Both the position numbers and the translations under genes were made by a program. Of a stretch of 64,000 nucleotides of DNA, positions 1 through 11,106 are shown in pieces. The stretch lies in contig CM055107.1 in the NCBI GenBank assembly GCA_029204225.1, positions 49,342,546-49,406,545 of the forward strand, in the 5' to 3' direction. Origin of the DNA: Diphasiastrum complanatum (lineage: Eukaryota > Streptophyta > Lycopodiopsida > Lycopodiales > Lycopodiaceae). The first letter of the stretch is position 1; the number at the start of each line of letters is the position of its first letter. The notes under the pieces were generated by a model. That model ran no database searches. It saw only the letters and a program-made list of their open reading frames with translations, and was not told the origin of the DNA.

Positions 1-970
1 TTGCTGCGGGGTTGTCTCCGAATGTGTGGTTGCTGGTACAATATGTATGGATTGTATGTTTCCATGTTCACTAGCTGCAAAGAAAGCAAAAATCTTTGAC
101 AACGTAAATAACTATTTGTTGCATATTTCTTCATTCGAAGAGCCCAAGTTGTAGGAAAAAATCTGCTGTTGCATTATTTTCTGACAATTTGCTGCGAATT
201 TTACTTATATAAAAAAGAATCAACCTGTTGGCACTTAAGGAAAGAGCTATAAGAATCCGTTAGATATGAGTAGGGCCATCGATTGTAGTCATCCGATATT
301 GTTGAGGTTGATTCACATTTAGAGGCTAGACAGGAAATAAATGGTTGGGCAGAGGTAGCAGCGGCCATGTCTACCTTGCCCAACCCCAATTCCATGCCCA
401 TCCCCATTGACATATGTGACTTAGACATGGCATTTGCAATAGCTGAAGGTGCTGCATTTTGGCAGGATTGGCATTGGAGGTATGCTCATTCAAGTTTTGA
501 TTGACATCACCTGCATAGCCAGATCCAGCTAACCAAGATGTTGAAAGAGAAAGCGACCAAAATCCATGAATAATACACAATAGCCAGTTGTTGCATCGCT
601 AAATGTTGAGTAAAATTGTTCAAGTTGAGTAAAACATACATGATAACCTAGAGAGTTTTGGTGGACGAAAAAATAATAGATTAAACCTGAAGCTGAAGCT
701 AGAGCTCTTTCACGTACTCGATAGCCTCATCGAGCATGGAAGCTTTATATGTCTGTTCCATACAAACTAAATTTAGATCATGATAGTACATAGTATTTCA
801 CATAATGCAACCAAGAGACATGGGATTCACCTTTGAAAGTGCGAAAAAACTGTTAAATTGGCAAGGAAACAAGTTAGAAAAATATGAACTTTAATGGAAT
901 TAGGTGTGAGATCCTGCAAATCCCTCATCCTTTCATTGATTCAGTCCCTTCTTCTCTGTACCGCCAAAAA
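1..970 (-). pseudogene. PIF-like bHLH transcription factor pseudogene, copy A
   Basis: Minus-strand exon remains of a phytochrome-interacting-factor-type bHLH gene. Region 895-960 reads as the basic/helix-1 part (RRRD, stop, INERMRDLQDL), with CGA apparently changed to TGA at 941-943. The exon at 687-752 is bounded by AG and GT and reads TYKASMLDEAIEYVKEL, stop, LQLQ, which is the helix-2 signature of PIFs; its TAG is at 699-701. The next exon ends at 510 and begins VMS, then IPPM, followed after frameshifts by MSMGMGMELG, the Met/Gly-rich stretch typical after the PIF bHLH. A candidate last exon covers 1-74. PIFs act in the nucleus, bind G-box DNA and transmit phytochrome signals. This copy cannot encode one because stops interrupt both helices. 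I infer decay before the duplication, since copy B shares both stops. Confidence 0.75.
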
Positions 971-1988
971 TACTGACATTGGTTAGAACAATATTGACAT
1001 TTCTAAGCGTAACCTGTCTCACTGACTGATTGACTTCAGCAATCTAAAACTTATGGTCGGAGAAAGTCCTACACAAGCCTAGGTAATCAACAATGTGAAT
1101 GGAATGCAACATGGAGAAACTTGAATCTCATACTTCAAGCAAATGACATCAACCCGTTCTAATAATTTATGCACTTCTAATGTTCTCTTTAAATTTTCTC
1201 CCACAGCCGCATTCCAACCAACTCACTTCAAATTGACAATCTCCAGACACTTCAACCTCACAATATTTAACATCGCCCTCAATGATCATTTTTGAACCGA
1301 GATCATTTGAACCGTGAAGACATTAGATGAACATTCATTTTCAAGAGAAACTAAAAAAAGAAAGAGAGTGCACCTACGATGGCAGATCATCTGTTGCTTA
1401 GTTTTGAAGGATGCATAGAAGGCATTTAAATTCTTCTACTTGATGCACGGTACAAAGTTTCCAGCTACTCCTTGTGTTGGATTCTCCAGTCCTTGTGGAG
1501 TCAGCTATTATTGCATATTTATCCAAAAACATGGCAGCATTCTGATCAACAAGCAAGCATCCAGTCACTTTCAATATGATTACCTATACTTTGTGGAGTC
1601 TAAATCACATTAAGAATACTATGATGGTTTCTAGTAGAACATGCTACTAAACTACTCCACAATAATCGTAGCCATAGCTTAGTTTATTTAGCGGTTGCAT
1701 GCATAGTCCAATTGGAATCTAAAACATAGGAATTGGAAATAGCTGCTACAACCTCTTGCAAATGATGAGGTCGCAGACCCTCATCCCTTTGAATACTAGC
1801 CAGCTGAGTACAATTGCCATCAAAGATTACGAACCGACATAAGAAAAACCATCATATTAAATGGTGAATTTGTGATCATGGTTAAGTAAAAGCTTCAACC
1901 TAGGAATGCTATAATATACCAGATTCAGCGTACTATGTTCTTTGAAGCTTTCTTCTAAAAGTGCAAATTGCTCCTTTGAGAGGCATAT

Positions 1989-2121
1989 TTTTTCCATAAA
2001 TTACATCAACACTTGCTCCCCTAGAGTTGATCTCACAAGTTTGATCATCCATTTTTTGTGACTTTTTCCTATCCATCTCCTTGTTTGCATAGTTACTCTC
2101 TGTTATCTGAATCTTGTCCAT
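1989..2121 (-). pseudogene. Candidate upstream exon in copy A with lost splice donor
   Basis: The minus strand has an acceptor (cctttcag) just upstream of a stretch beginning MDKIQITESNYANKEMD and ending near SVDVIYGK. In copy B (14459-14591) it is followed by a GTATG donor. In copy A the same position reads AT instead of GT (1987-1988), so the donor is destroyed. The peptide is not recognised. Position and strand would allow it to be an upstream exon of the PIF-like gene, but nothing in the peptide proves this. Confidence 0.35.
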
Positions 2122-2690
2122 CTGAAAGGTGAGCATGTACTACTAGCTGGAGAGCAATCATTTGGACCTTCTAATCAATTGAAGGAGGCATTTGATTGAT
2201 TTCAAATCCTATTAATGAATGAGATGCTAACGAGACATTTTCCTCTAGTTTTGAGTATTATGTCCATGCAATAGGAGCTGCATTAGAAAAACACAAGTAG
2301 ATCGTCCTAAATGCTATACTCAAACTGAGCTCAACAACGTGAAGTTCTGTTTGAAAAGGAGTTTGTACCCAAGTTAGAATTAGTGTGAGATCCACGTTAC
2401 TGCAAGAGAAATTGTAGGTTAGATTGTGGCTTTGCTTGGTGAGGTAAAGGGTTCAGAGGAGGAAGATCCAACTGCATAGAGCAGTGTCTCGGCTCTTTTA
2501 AAAAGACCGCTGTAAATTGTAATGGACAATGGTACTGAGCTAGAATCGATTTGAAAAAACATTGCATTCATATGAACATGATAACAACAAACTTTATTGC
2601 AGCACTTGAAACTTCCAAACTATTCTATTGAAAAATGCAGTACATATGTCTCTGGCAAAACATCCACCGTAGCATATTTCATAAAGGATT

Positions 2691-4212
2691 TTTGTGGTCA
2701 TGGCTCTTAAGGAGAGTCAGTTACTCGCACATGCATTGATTCAAGAGCACCATGTGAAGGATATCAGATCATTCAAGATCCAATCCATGTCCCTGATCTT
2801 TGGTTACAATAAGGAGCAAACCAACAATCCTGCCAATGTAGAAAAATCAGCATCTACATACAAAATGAGATGCAAACTCTAAGAGATACTGATCAAACAT
2901 GAACCAAAACATAAAATATGGTTGATGTGCATACAATAACAGTAGCCTACTATATTTCACACATGTGGAACCAAAAATAGCAAAATATGAGTATTCTACA
3001 CACAAGATTGCAAGATATCATCAAGAGAGAGCACCAATGAGTAGTAGAACCCAAAGAGAACCATGTATGATGCTGAAATGAGAGAGAGAAGAGAGAAGAT
3101 GTGTCTCTCCATGAGTTTTCTCCTTTTATAGTGGGTTCTAACCCTATTTGGCCACTTGGCTTTCCCTCCAAAATGCTAACCCTACTATTTTTGGGTCTAG
3201 ATTCAATGTACCCAAAGTTCAAATTTGAATCTCTCTCAAACTCAACTACCAACTTTTCCACACTTTCAAAAAAGTGCTTATTGGATGTATTTTAATCTAA
3301 TATAACTTCGAAAAATTTATCTCTAAGTCTAAAATGAGTTTTGGCCTCATATTGACAATATACCAAAATATGACTAAACTTGTTGAAATCTCTCACTTTC
3401 CCTCTTCAACTAGTTTTGGCATAGTTTTAACCATACTACTTTGATCCAACTTTAGAATGATCTTCATCCTATCTATATATCTCCTTTCTAATGTTCTAAA
3501 GTAGTTTGCATAATTGATATAGAGAATAATGTCCAAATTGGATGCTTCACTATCTCTTCCATCATTGATCCGGATGCTGAAGGGCTCTGATACCACTGAT
3601 GGGAACCATGGGTTGAACCGGAGACGAAGGCCGGATAGAGCCAACTTGGCAGCCATGGCTACTGCTAATGACTACGGTCTAATTCTCTTCCAAGCCCCAG
3701 ATCACCTATGACAATTTGTTGTAAAATTAAACTTGTAAATAGCAGATAATGTTGAGTAAAACAATAACGGAGAGTTATATACAGCTAGCATGAATTCCAA
3801 TATTGCAGATCATACACATTACAAAACAGAGCATTGCGAAAATCGCTTCTATTGTCAGAACTGCATTTACAACATTCTTTTGAGCGCTATCTATTTCTCA
3901 TATCATCAGCACATTGGCGCAAGGGAGATGTTCTCTCTCACGAGTAGTATGACTAGCTACTGCTAATCTACAAATTCACTCTGGAGCTATCTCAAAGTTT
4001 TATAGTTACGTCTGTTCTGTATCTGTGATCTCTTTCCTCTTTTGTTTTTTGTATTCTTCGTTGATCCTTTCTGTGATCAATCTAGGGAACTGATTAAGTC
4101 AAAGCTCTAATCAAAAGAAATGCATTAGGCTGAATAAAAATTGATTCTAGTTTTCTGTCACTATCCTCCGTGCATCAGCCACTTTATGCCCATTACTTCA
4201 CGCTGCAGACCT
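2691..4212 (-). mobile_element. Composite LTR-retrotransposon remnant present only in copy A
   Basis: This block interrupts copy A where copy B is continuous (15160/15161). Reading the minus strand, an LTR-like segment (about 4208 to 3597) is followed by a primer-binding site complementary to initiator Met tRNA (TGGTATCAGAGC, 3595-3584). About 185 bp later comes a polypurine tract (GAAGAGGGAAAG) and then a second LTR beginning TGAGAGATTTC at about 3398. The two LTR-like arms are not similar to each other, so this is not a simple solo or miniature element. The second arm (about 2940-3400) is homologous, inverted, to 57893-58345. No target-site duplication is evident. Either copy A gained it or copy B lost it. 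Confidence 0.7.
3584..3595 (-). promoter_or_regulatory. Primer-binding site (tRNA-iMet) of LTR retroelement
   Basis: The minus strand reads TGGTATCAGAGC, the standard initiator-Met-tRNA primer site of Ty1/copia elements. It lies one base inside an LTR-like boundary ending CA. Confidence 0.8.
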
Positions 4213-4990
4213 TCGCATTTTGCTAAAAGACGCCTTCGTGATTTTAAGGGCAGTGTCGCAATTTCAAGGGCACCTTCGCATTTTTTTGGAAGGCATTTGG
4301 AGACGGTGTCACTTTTTTGGAAGAGCAAAAAACCCAACAGTGTTGCTTTTTCCCGAAGGGCGCAAAAGTGCGACATGCTTGAAAAACATTTTCTAAGGCA
4401 TTTGGAGACAGTGTCGCTTTTTCCGAAAATGCAAAAAACATGACAGTGTCACTTTTTCTCGAAATGTGACGGTAGGCTAGAAAACATTTTCTCGAAATGT
4501 GACAGTAGGCTAGAAAACATTTCTAAGGCATTTATAAGACAATGTCACAGCCAGAATTATTTTTTGAGTGTTTTGACTTAGTGATGTATTTTCCTCATGA
4601 CCAAAAGTTGCAAACTGTGCGACAAAATAGTTCAAAAATGCAGACTGAACGAAACATAGTTTGAAATGCAACAGTTAGGGAAAAAAACAGCAAGGAAAGA
4701 CTAAGAAAAATGCTAAGGCTTTGAAGAATAGAAACTCTTAGTTTCTTCAGAAAAATATTGAATGCAATGGGAATGGACTATACATTACATTATGCTTGTC
4801 CGAAAGATTGCATCTTATATCATGGTGAGTATCGAGGGTTAAAGGCTTGTCTTGTATGTGATACTCCTCGATATTTGAGATGACTTACAAGGAACCACTA
4901 TGCCATGCAAGGTGTTGCAAGATTTTCCAATAATTCTACAATTGCAACAATTGTTTCATTGCAAGCAGGGTTTTTAGAAACGTAATTATG
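4213..4990 (+). mobile_element. CACTA (En/Spm) transposon fragment, copy A
   Basis: 4213-4560 carries many short copies of GTGTCGC/GTGTCAC followed by T-runs, resembling the subterminal repeats of CACTA elements. From about 4750 the plus strand reads a fragment of the N-terminal zinc-binding part of TNP2 transposase: GMDYTLHYACPKDCILYHGE, then CLVCDTPRYL. The same peptide family occurs at 46.5-46.67 kb on the minus strand (GMDYKLHHACPKDCILYRGE). In copy A an early stop follows PRYL (TGA at 4880-4882), where copy B has CGA. Confidence 0.7.
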
Positions 4991-5754
4991 TTAAGTAAAA
5001 TTTGAAAAATATGAGGGTTATTATCCGTGCCTTGGAGCATTAATAATGCTTGGGTTGATGTTCCACCGGCCTAAATTGGACAAACTGGTTGCCCGGTGGG
5101 TCCCTTAATGATGCCATGGTGCCCGCGGGCCCAAGAGGCTTGTTTGTAAATTTATTGAAGATTGCACATTAATTGAACGCTCATGTATTCAAGATTGCAC
5201 ATTAATTGAATATGTAAACCTAAACCTAAACCGTGAGAGCTATGTTAGAGGGCACCCGGGGTCTCGCCAGGCATCGTTTTTGGACCCGGCGGAGCCCAAC
5301 GGGCTAATTTGTAGAGCCCGGATAGCTATTCCAAAAAGGGTCATTTTTTGTTGACGTTATTATGAGATTTCACATAATTATGTCAACAATATAGTTATTT
5401 TCGTGAAAACAAACAGTAATTACATCAATATGACAACCCTGTTGCCAGTCTCTTGTAGAATTTGTGAATTGGCATGCTAGGTATTGTTCTTCGGATGAGA
5501 ACAGGAGAGTACCCTCAAATTCTCTTGCATGGAAACACATTGACGGGGTGAACCCCTTTGGAAAGATGTCAAGTACGTAGTCTATTTGGCCAGTGATATA
5601 TGTTTTTTAAATGAATAACATAATGCTCTCAATGTGTTAAAATATAATGTAGGTAGATTGTTTTCTTTGAGAGATTCATGAAAGTTTTGAAAGATTTTGT
5701 CCGTCGTCATAAGGCAAGTCCAAAGAGATAGTTAGTGCAGGAATCTATGTCCAA

Positions 5755-5853
5755 GGGAGAGTTGGAAGTGATTGAATGCATGTAGTAGTGTGTTTTTGCC
5801 ATAGAATCAAAGATAGATCTCGAATCCCAAATGAAGTAAACGACAACACAAGT
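5755..5853. repeat. Short LTR-derived segment at the duplication edge
   Basis: About 80 bp here and at 16654-16740 recurs inverted at about 18025-18105, inside LTR-like sequence of a copia element. It marks the right edge of both duplication copies. What follows differs between copies, so retroelement DNA sits at the breakpoint. Confidence 0.55.
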
Positions 5854-6200
5854 TGAGAGAAGAGATACATTGATGCAGCCATCATGCCTTGAGCTACATC
5901 GTTACCACCTTCCAAAGAAATGGAGTTACCTTTACCTTCCAAAGAAATGGAGTTACCAATGGAAAGGACCTCCGGTCTCAGATTTCTTAGCGGGTCGATT
6001 GGTGGAGGAACCATTGACTGAATTCCAGGTATTATCCACACTACAATTTGTTTCATACTATCCTTGGAGAATGCTATTAGGTTGTGCCTTTTTTGTTGTG
6101 TGCCTTGGAATGATATCTCAAAGTTGTAAGAGGAATTATGAACATTGATCTTTTGAGGTATTCTTCTTTGATATTAAGTATAAAGATGCTGTCTAATGGA
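5854..6200. other. Unassigned retroelement-like spacer with 25-bp tandem
   Basis: No recognised gene. A 25-bp unit (accttccaaagaaatggagt and neighbours) is repeated twice around 5909-5960. The minus frame is open through it (GNSISLEG twice), but the peptide is not recognised. Confidence 0.3.
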
Positions 6201-6359
6201 TAGTATAGACTAGGAGTGCATCTTGAGATAATTGTTGCATCAGGGGAGATTTTTTGATTCTATATGAAAAGTCCTTTCAAGTTCTAAATCGGAGCTAAAA
6301 TCTCAACCTATTGGCATATTCACTTATGACTAGGATACCCCATTAGAATATATGGTTCC

Positions 6360-7210
6360 TAGTCACTCACTATTGAACATCTTAAAACCGAGATGTTTAG
6401 AATTTGTATGCCGCACTTGAACTAATCTTCTCTTTGTCAATAATATAATCTACCAGTTGTCACAGAGAGATGAGTTTATTAAATCATTAGAGAGTGGAAA
6501 AGACAGTGATTGTCCATCAAAAGGTGAGAAGAGCCATATGATTAAATCATCCAAAGATGTTTCATCCTAATCTTTCATTAGGACCTGATATCCCTTATGT
6601 CATACGTCTCATCTGAACATCACTTTGTTGGTTAGGTTAAAGATTATGCACCGTCAACATATTGTGTCTCTCTTAGGCACAGTTAGACTTGGTGAGATAG
6701 TGAAATCGACTGACCCTTGTATTCTGCCCATCGTGGACCTGAGAAGAATGATGGACATCATGATTTTGAGCCTATTCTAAAAGACAGAATCTTGATGAAG
6801 GTGTAGATCTTCACCCTAGTATCCCAATGCCTAGAATACACTTTAAGAGTGATTGTACTTTGCCATCTGATTCAGAGTGAGTTAAAAGGATACATGACAT
6901 ATGTTGATTTCCTACCGTCATATGGTGATATTTGTCAGTTGATTCGTAGAGGAATCTTGAGTTATCATTTCTATTCTCCAGAGGTCTATTGCTATTTATG
7001 TCCAAGGGCTGTCTTGATCAGATTGCAACATTGTGGTGATTGTAGCTACTTTGAGATCCATGAATTTACTTGATAGGTCTTGGTGCTTGATTGACGCTTT
7101 ATCCACCCATTATATAGAAGTAACACAAGCCCCACTAGAAGTCCCAGTACAGTCTAATGCTTGAAATAACTATGCAAGAAATCTTCGATGAGAGTACGAT
7201 TGGATAATAA
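6360..7210 (+). pseudogene. Remnant of unrecognised coding family, member A
   Basis: Pieces of this stretch align, as protein, with 41.65-42.73 kb. Around 6640-6770 a frame reads KIMHRQHIVSLLGTVRLGEI and then PCILPIVDLRRMMD; the other member reads KIMYQQRIVSIFSATRLAEI and PCILPLLDYGRTRD. Around 6900-7070 GDICQL...YHFYS matches GDFCQL...YHYLYS. Further on STHYIEVTQAPLEVPV matches FTQYTELHLGLPDPLP. Stops and frame changes show decay, and a block between these matches is missing relative to the other member. I do not recognise the family. It lies just upstream of a primer-site-like motif and gag, so it may belong to a gypsy-type element. Confidence 0.5.
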
Positions 7211-7473
7211 TTCTAGAACCCCATAGGCAAGTGAGATATGGATGAAATTAAGCATGATCGTATACTCTTTCATCAGCTATATCTCTAGAGGCTTGGAAAC
7301 CCTCTATTAGCTAGGAAGGTATGGTTTGGTTGATAAAACATGCTTGGGATCGCTAGTTAGAATAGAGTTTGAGACATCCATCCTCGTAGCAGCACGATAT
7401 TGGAAGTGCTGAACTGTGTTAAGTTATCCCCTCCCCTATGTTGATCCCACGGTGAGGAAAAAGCCTAACAAAT
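7210..7473 (+). repeat. LTR- or leader-like block shared with 43.1-43.37 kb
   Basis: About 250 bp is alignable with 43130-43368 (for example ctctagaggcttggaaaccc against ctctagaggcctggaaaacc). It ends at the primer-site-like motif in both places. It could be the 3' part of an LTR or an untranslated leader. Confidence 0.5.
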
Positions 7474-7490
7474 TTGGTGTGTCTGCCGGG
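7474..7490 (+). promoter_or_regulatory. Primer-binding-site-like motif (member A)
   Basis: TTGGTGTGTCTGCCGGG follows the shared block and precedes gag, in the same layout as the clear tRNA-Asp site of the 59.6 kb element (TGGCGCCGTTGCCGGGG). I could not match it to a specific tRNA. Confidence 0.4.
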
Positions 7491-7829
7491 AGGATACTTG
7501 ACAATGTCATAGTGTTGACTGGAAAGAGAATTACCCTATTACTATAGTTTGGTTAGCATCACACAAATGATCCCATACTGGATATGACGTACTTTTAATA
7601 AAGAGAATGTTACTTTCTATTGAGACACCCTGTATGGGAAAATCAATGAGGTGATAAGCCATCATAGGGTCACTACCACAAAACCGTTTGGGGACAGAGC
7701 TACATATTCTGTCCCTGAATATCCTACTGTCCCCTAGGGCAGATAAACATACACTGAGAGAACCTTGGTTGCATACCACCTTTCCAAATCTTGAAAAAAA
7801 AAGGAAATGAGATACTACATGAGAATGAG

Positions 7830-8350
7830 TTGACTAGCCTAGGAGGTGAAAGTATAGAGAAAGATCCATTTGAGAGGCAGTTGGTTGTGTTTTTAGAGAG
7901 ATAATACCTGATGAAGAAATACCTCCATTAGCAGCCTCTAAGGTAAAACCTATTAGGATGGCAAGAAGACCTACTGAACCATTAGTAGTCCCTGACACTG
8001 TGGGAGAATTACCCAAGCTTGAAGGAGCAATTCCTGAGTATGATGGAGATCCATATGAGGATGTTGAGTTCCATATCAATGCCTTTTGGACCACTTGTCT
8101 TATAAACAGAATCACCGTTCCCCACCATGAGATGATGTTCTTTGCACTCACTTTGACTGGATCAGCCAAGAGATGGTATTATAGCTTGCCTAGGAGATCT
8201 ATTGAGACCACTGAAGAATTTCTTAAACTATTTCTACTTAAGTATGCTCCATGTTGCAACCCCCCATGGTTTGTTGTTTACAATCAGCTCACTTCAACAA
8301 GGCAAAGGTGAAACAGTTCATTAATATCATGAAATAAAAAATTGATAAGT
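7830..8350 (+). pseudogene. Ty3/gypsy gag fragment
   Basis: The 117-residue frame at 7958-8311 has the retrotransposon gag core: LPKLEGAIPEYDGDPYEDVE, then FALTLTGSAKRWYYSLP and EEFLKLFLLKYAP, followed by an ...NQLTSTRQ-KGETVH continuation in the next frame. Gag packages element RNA in virus-like particles. The frame breaks at the end, and no CCHC knuckle, protease or polymerase follows before 9.2 kb, so this is a truncated remnant of the element whose primer-like motif lies at 7474. Confidence 0.75.
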
Positions 8351-8502
8351 ACCTCAGAAATGGCCTATCTACCAAAAGGAAAAAAAGTTGCTAAGACTAC
8401 AATAGCCAATCCCAACTGTATTACAAAAGCTCTAATAAAGGCAGCAGCTACCAACGTTAGCCAATCACCATTTTATTATGAAATATGTAATAATGGTAGT
8501 AG

Positions 8503-9180
8503 CTACCAACTGGGTTTCTGTACTTTCCTCATGATCAAACCATCCGAGCTCCTTTTGAAGTATTGGTGTAAGTGGATCAATAAAGGTTTGAAAATTACGT
8601 TGCAATCCTTGCTTCTATAAATCAAATGACTTGATACTAAAAGACTTCTTGTGAAATAATCACATTCTAGCATTATTTCTTGAATGCTCTTAGTCAACTT
8701 TTCCCCAGTTACCGCAAACAAGTTGTGTTCATGAAAGTAGACAATGGATGTGCTCGCCAGAACACTCACAATTCCAAGAGTATGCTTTTGAATCTCCCTT
8801 TTCATATGTCCATTATCTAGATCATAGTACATATGTGATGTTTGGCGAATGGTGAGATCAAAAAAAGGATTCACAAGTCTAGGGAGCATTGCTCCTATGG
8901 TATCCATCAGCCCATCGGGCCATTATGATGCATTACGTTTCATGAGTCGCTAGATGTGTGATTTGGTTTTTTAAATTTCACCAATTGCTTCAAAGGCTTT
9001 CTTATTCATTCTATATCGAGTTGTGCTAGACTGGTGATTGGATCAATTCCTCCAACTGGATGGGCTAAAGTGGAGAATGTCAAACGAGCTTCTTCCTTCA
9101 TCAAGTCCTTGAGACTCACAGTAATGACTTTTTCTTCTAGTGGAATTACCCCTCGATAGACTAATGAGTAGGTGATTTTC
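8503..9180 (-). pseudogene. Unrecognised degenerate coding stretch
   Basis: The minus strand holds an open frame of 134 codons (8503-8907) and, upstream at about 9010-9160, another frame reading VITVSLKDLMKEEARLTFST and then LAHPVGGIDPITSLAQLDIE. Stops and frame changes separate them. I recognise no domain. The position between a gypsy gag remnant and the expansin gene allows either retroelement or captured host origin. Confidence 0.3.
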
Positions 9181-9287
9181 TTTCAGGAGCAATAACAAAA
9201 GCAATTTATCATTTCAGACACACTTTTGTACAAAAGGTTTAAATTTTCATGTCAAGTAGTATAGTAAAGTGTTAATGCAAAACTAAC

Positions 9288-10511
9288 CTAGATACACGTT
9301 GAATCGCTATACCAGTCTGTCCATTTGGCATCCCAATTTTGTCCCCAGTTCCCTTCATGCTAATCCATCCCGTTTCGCGGCCTTTAACTGAAACAGCAGA
9401 TACGTCGCCCACGCCACCCACATTACTGACCAACACGAGATTAAACCAGGGGTTGCCGTTCATGGTGAAACGCATACCTCCTTGTTTGTGGCATGACACT
9501 CTGCAGGCATCAGTCACATATTTCAGTCTTTTCACGTCAAAAGGTCCGTGCTAAAATTTTAAAATACTACCCTGTAGAAGTGTCGCCTTTAACGAATATC
9601 TTACAGGAGTATAAGAAGTGCAATATCGTCATTTCTTTGAATGGATGTATCCCAGTCATACCCAATGCTGACATGTACTAGCATCAGCTCTCAATTATTG
9701 AAAGCAAAGAAATTTTAGTTCAAGGTCTAATAGACCACCCAAGTGCAAAGATAGGTTACGATAATTGTTGAGCGGTAATTTAATTGTAGCTTTACTGGAA
9801 TTATAGTAATAGCTTATGACAAACGTCAGTAAAATCAAATGAAATATGCAACATTTGGAAGCTCGCACTGTATATCTAGATAGGCTAGACCGACCAATGT
9901 CTATAAGCTGCTACCTTCGATAGAGAACAGGGACAATACCTGCACGCCAAAAAGCGATTTGAGAGAACGCCGGCTGTGACATATCAAAGTGCTCTCTGGG
10001 AAGGTTGCACCAACCTCCATCGTCATTCGGAAGTAAGTCGTTTGGAGGGCATAAGTTTGTAGCAATAACGAACACAGATGGATTTCCAGGGTTGCACCAC
10101 TGGGTATCGTTCCAACACTTGCTTTCGTAGCATCCTCCACAAGCTGCGCCGTTGTTGAACAGTACGGTGCTGAGTGCTGCTGTATTTATACCATAACCCT
10201 GGCTGTAGAGGTTGCCATATCCGCATGCACCATCTAATCACAGCAAGAGGAAGTATGACTGGCAGAGTGTCATCAACCAATTTAATGTTCAAAGTACTGT
10301 AGCTGTTATACAATGTATGCCCTACTTGCAGAGGTAAAGCGAGTGACTTACCCATTGTGCCAGTTGCGTCGCTGCTTCCATAGAAGGTAGCATGTGCCTC
10401 ATTCCAGTGCCTCCAAGACGGTTCAGATGAATATCGTGCTTGCGAATCCCGACAATAGCTTAGAATTAACATCGTCGCCAATGAAGCTGATCGTGCTATG
10501 AAACGATCCAT
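9288..10511 (-). pseudogene. EXPA: Alpha-expansin gene, exons 1-3, last exon missing
   Basis: Three minus-strand exons. Exon 1 (10511-10352) has a signal peptide from MDRFIARSASLATMLILS to about residue 25, then AHATFYGSSDATGTM; its donor is GTAAGT. Exon 2 (10233-9915) has [20 protein letters not shown], the CGGCYESKC and CPPN cysteines, and the HFDMSQPAF motif of the GH45-like domain. Exon 3 (9500-about 9288) begins the CBM63 domain ([34 protein letters not shown]). Intron 1 is 118 bp and intron 2 414 bp. Alpha-expansins are secreted and loosen cellulose-xyloglucan contacts in growing walls. Two departures: the conserved NWGQNW motif is out of frame by what looks like a compensated pair of 1-bp indels near 9339-9365, and the final exon (usual GQTFEG...F ending) is not found downstream, where unrelated sequence begins. 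It is probably a truncated gene. Confidence 0.88.
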
Positions 10512-10580
10512 TGTCCTGTAACAAAAAGATACACAGGGACACTGCCACAGAACTGCGTCACCTATATCGAAGCTTAAGTT

Positions 10581-10590
10581 CTATATAAAC
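10581..10590 (-). promoter_or_regulatory. TATA box of the expansin gene
   Basis: The minus strand reads GTTTATATAG about 70 bp upstream of the expansin ATG (10509-10511), a normal plant TATA-to-ATG distance. It suggests the promoter region stayed attached to the truncated gene. Confidence 0.5.
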
Positions 10591-10599
10591 CGAATAAGA

Positions 10600-11100
10600 A
10601 ATGCATCAGGGATGGTAATGAAATGCCGTGAAACCTCTTACATTCCTCACTGATAGTACGCTTACCTTATAGCAATGATGTTTGCGAGCGCCCAAGTCCA
10701 ACCACAATCACAGTCTTTGCACGTAGATGTGTCCTCCTGCTTGCGCAGTAGGTATATCGGCAATTTAGGGCCGGTGCTCTTAAGAGTGGCAGGAGGATGA
10801 TGAAGATAATATTGCACGAAAATGGTGAAAGCCGTACTGAATGGGAACAAGAGAAGAGGATCACTTTTTTAATTTTCAAAAATTTACGGCTCATACTGAT
10901 TATCCAGACATGCGACGATTGAAATGGCGCCAAATAAATAATTAAAAAGTTGCATCAACTATACTATTGAGTTTTTGGTTTTGCTTTTTGTTTCGCGCTC
11001 AAATACAAAAATTGTATGAATCATACACTTCTAATAAAATGCTTTGATATGATAAGAACAAATGAAACCCCATAAAGATAGATAATTAAGCACAACAAAT
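10600..11100. other. Expansin upstream region, nothing recognised
   Basis: AT-rich sequence with only short frames in both strands. It would contain any upstream regulatory DNA of the minus-strand expansin gene. I see no transposon signature. Confidence 0.4.
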
Positions 11101-11106
11101 GAATAT

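Larger units (their letters stand above)
1..5853. repeat. Segmental duplication, copy A (left edge outside window)
   Basis: Bases 1-5853 match 12325-16749 almost base for base, in the same orientation, at an initial offset of 12324. Differences are a handful of substitutions and clear indels. Copy A lacks 161 bp present in copy B (13542-13702). It has an extra 1.52 kb at 2691-4212, an extra 34-bp tandem unit near 4460-4510 and a 34-bp block near 4650-4685. Homology stops at 5853, after which the copies differ completely. Copy B continues leftwards past the point where this window starts, so the true left end of copy A is not visible. The copy holds PIF-like pseudogene exons and a CACTA remnant. 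Confidence 0.95.

Noticed and set aside
4141-4443. 100-codon plus frame and its minus counterparts near 4.2-4.4 kb
   Set aside because: They run through CACTA-like subterminal repeats and are not conserved in frame between the duplication copies.
7834-8169. 111-codon minus frame
   Set aside because: It is antisense to the gypsy gag frame, which carries recognisable gag motifs.
9288-10511. Calling the expansin intact
   Set aside because: No final exon with the conserved GQTF-type ending was found within the following 400 bp, where unrelated sequence begins, and the NWGQNW motif is out of frame.
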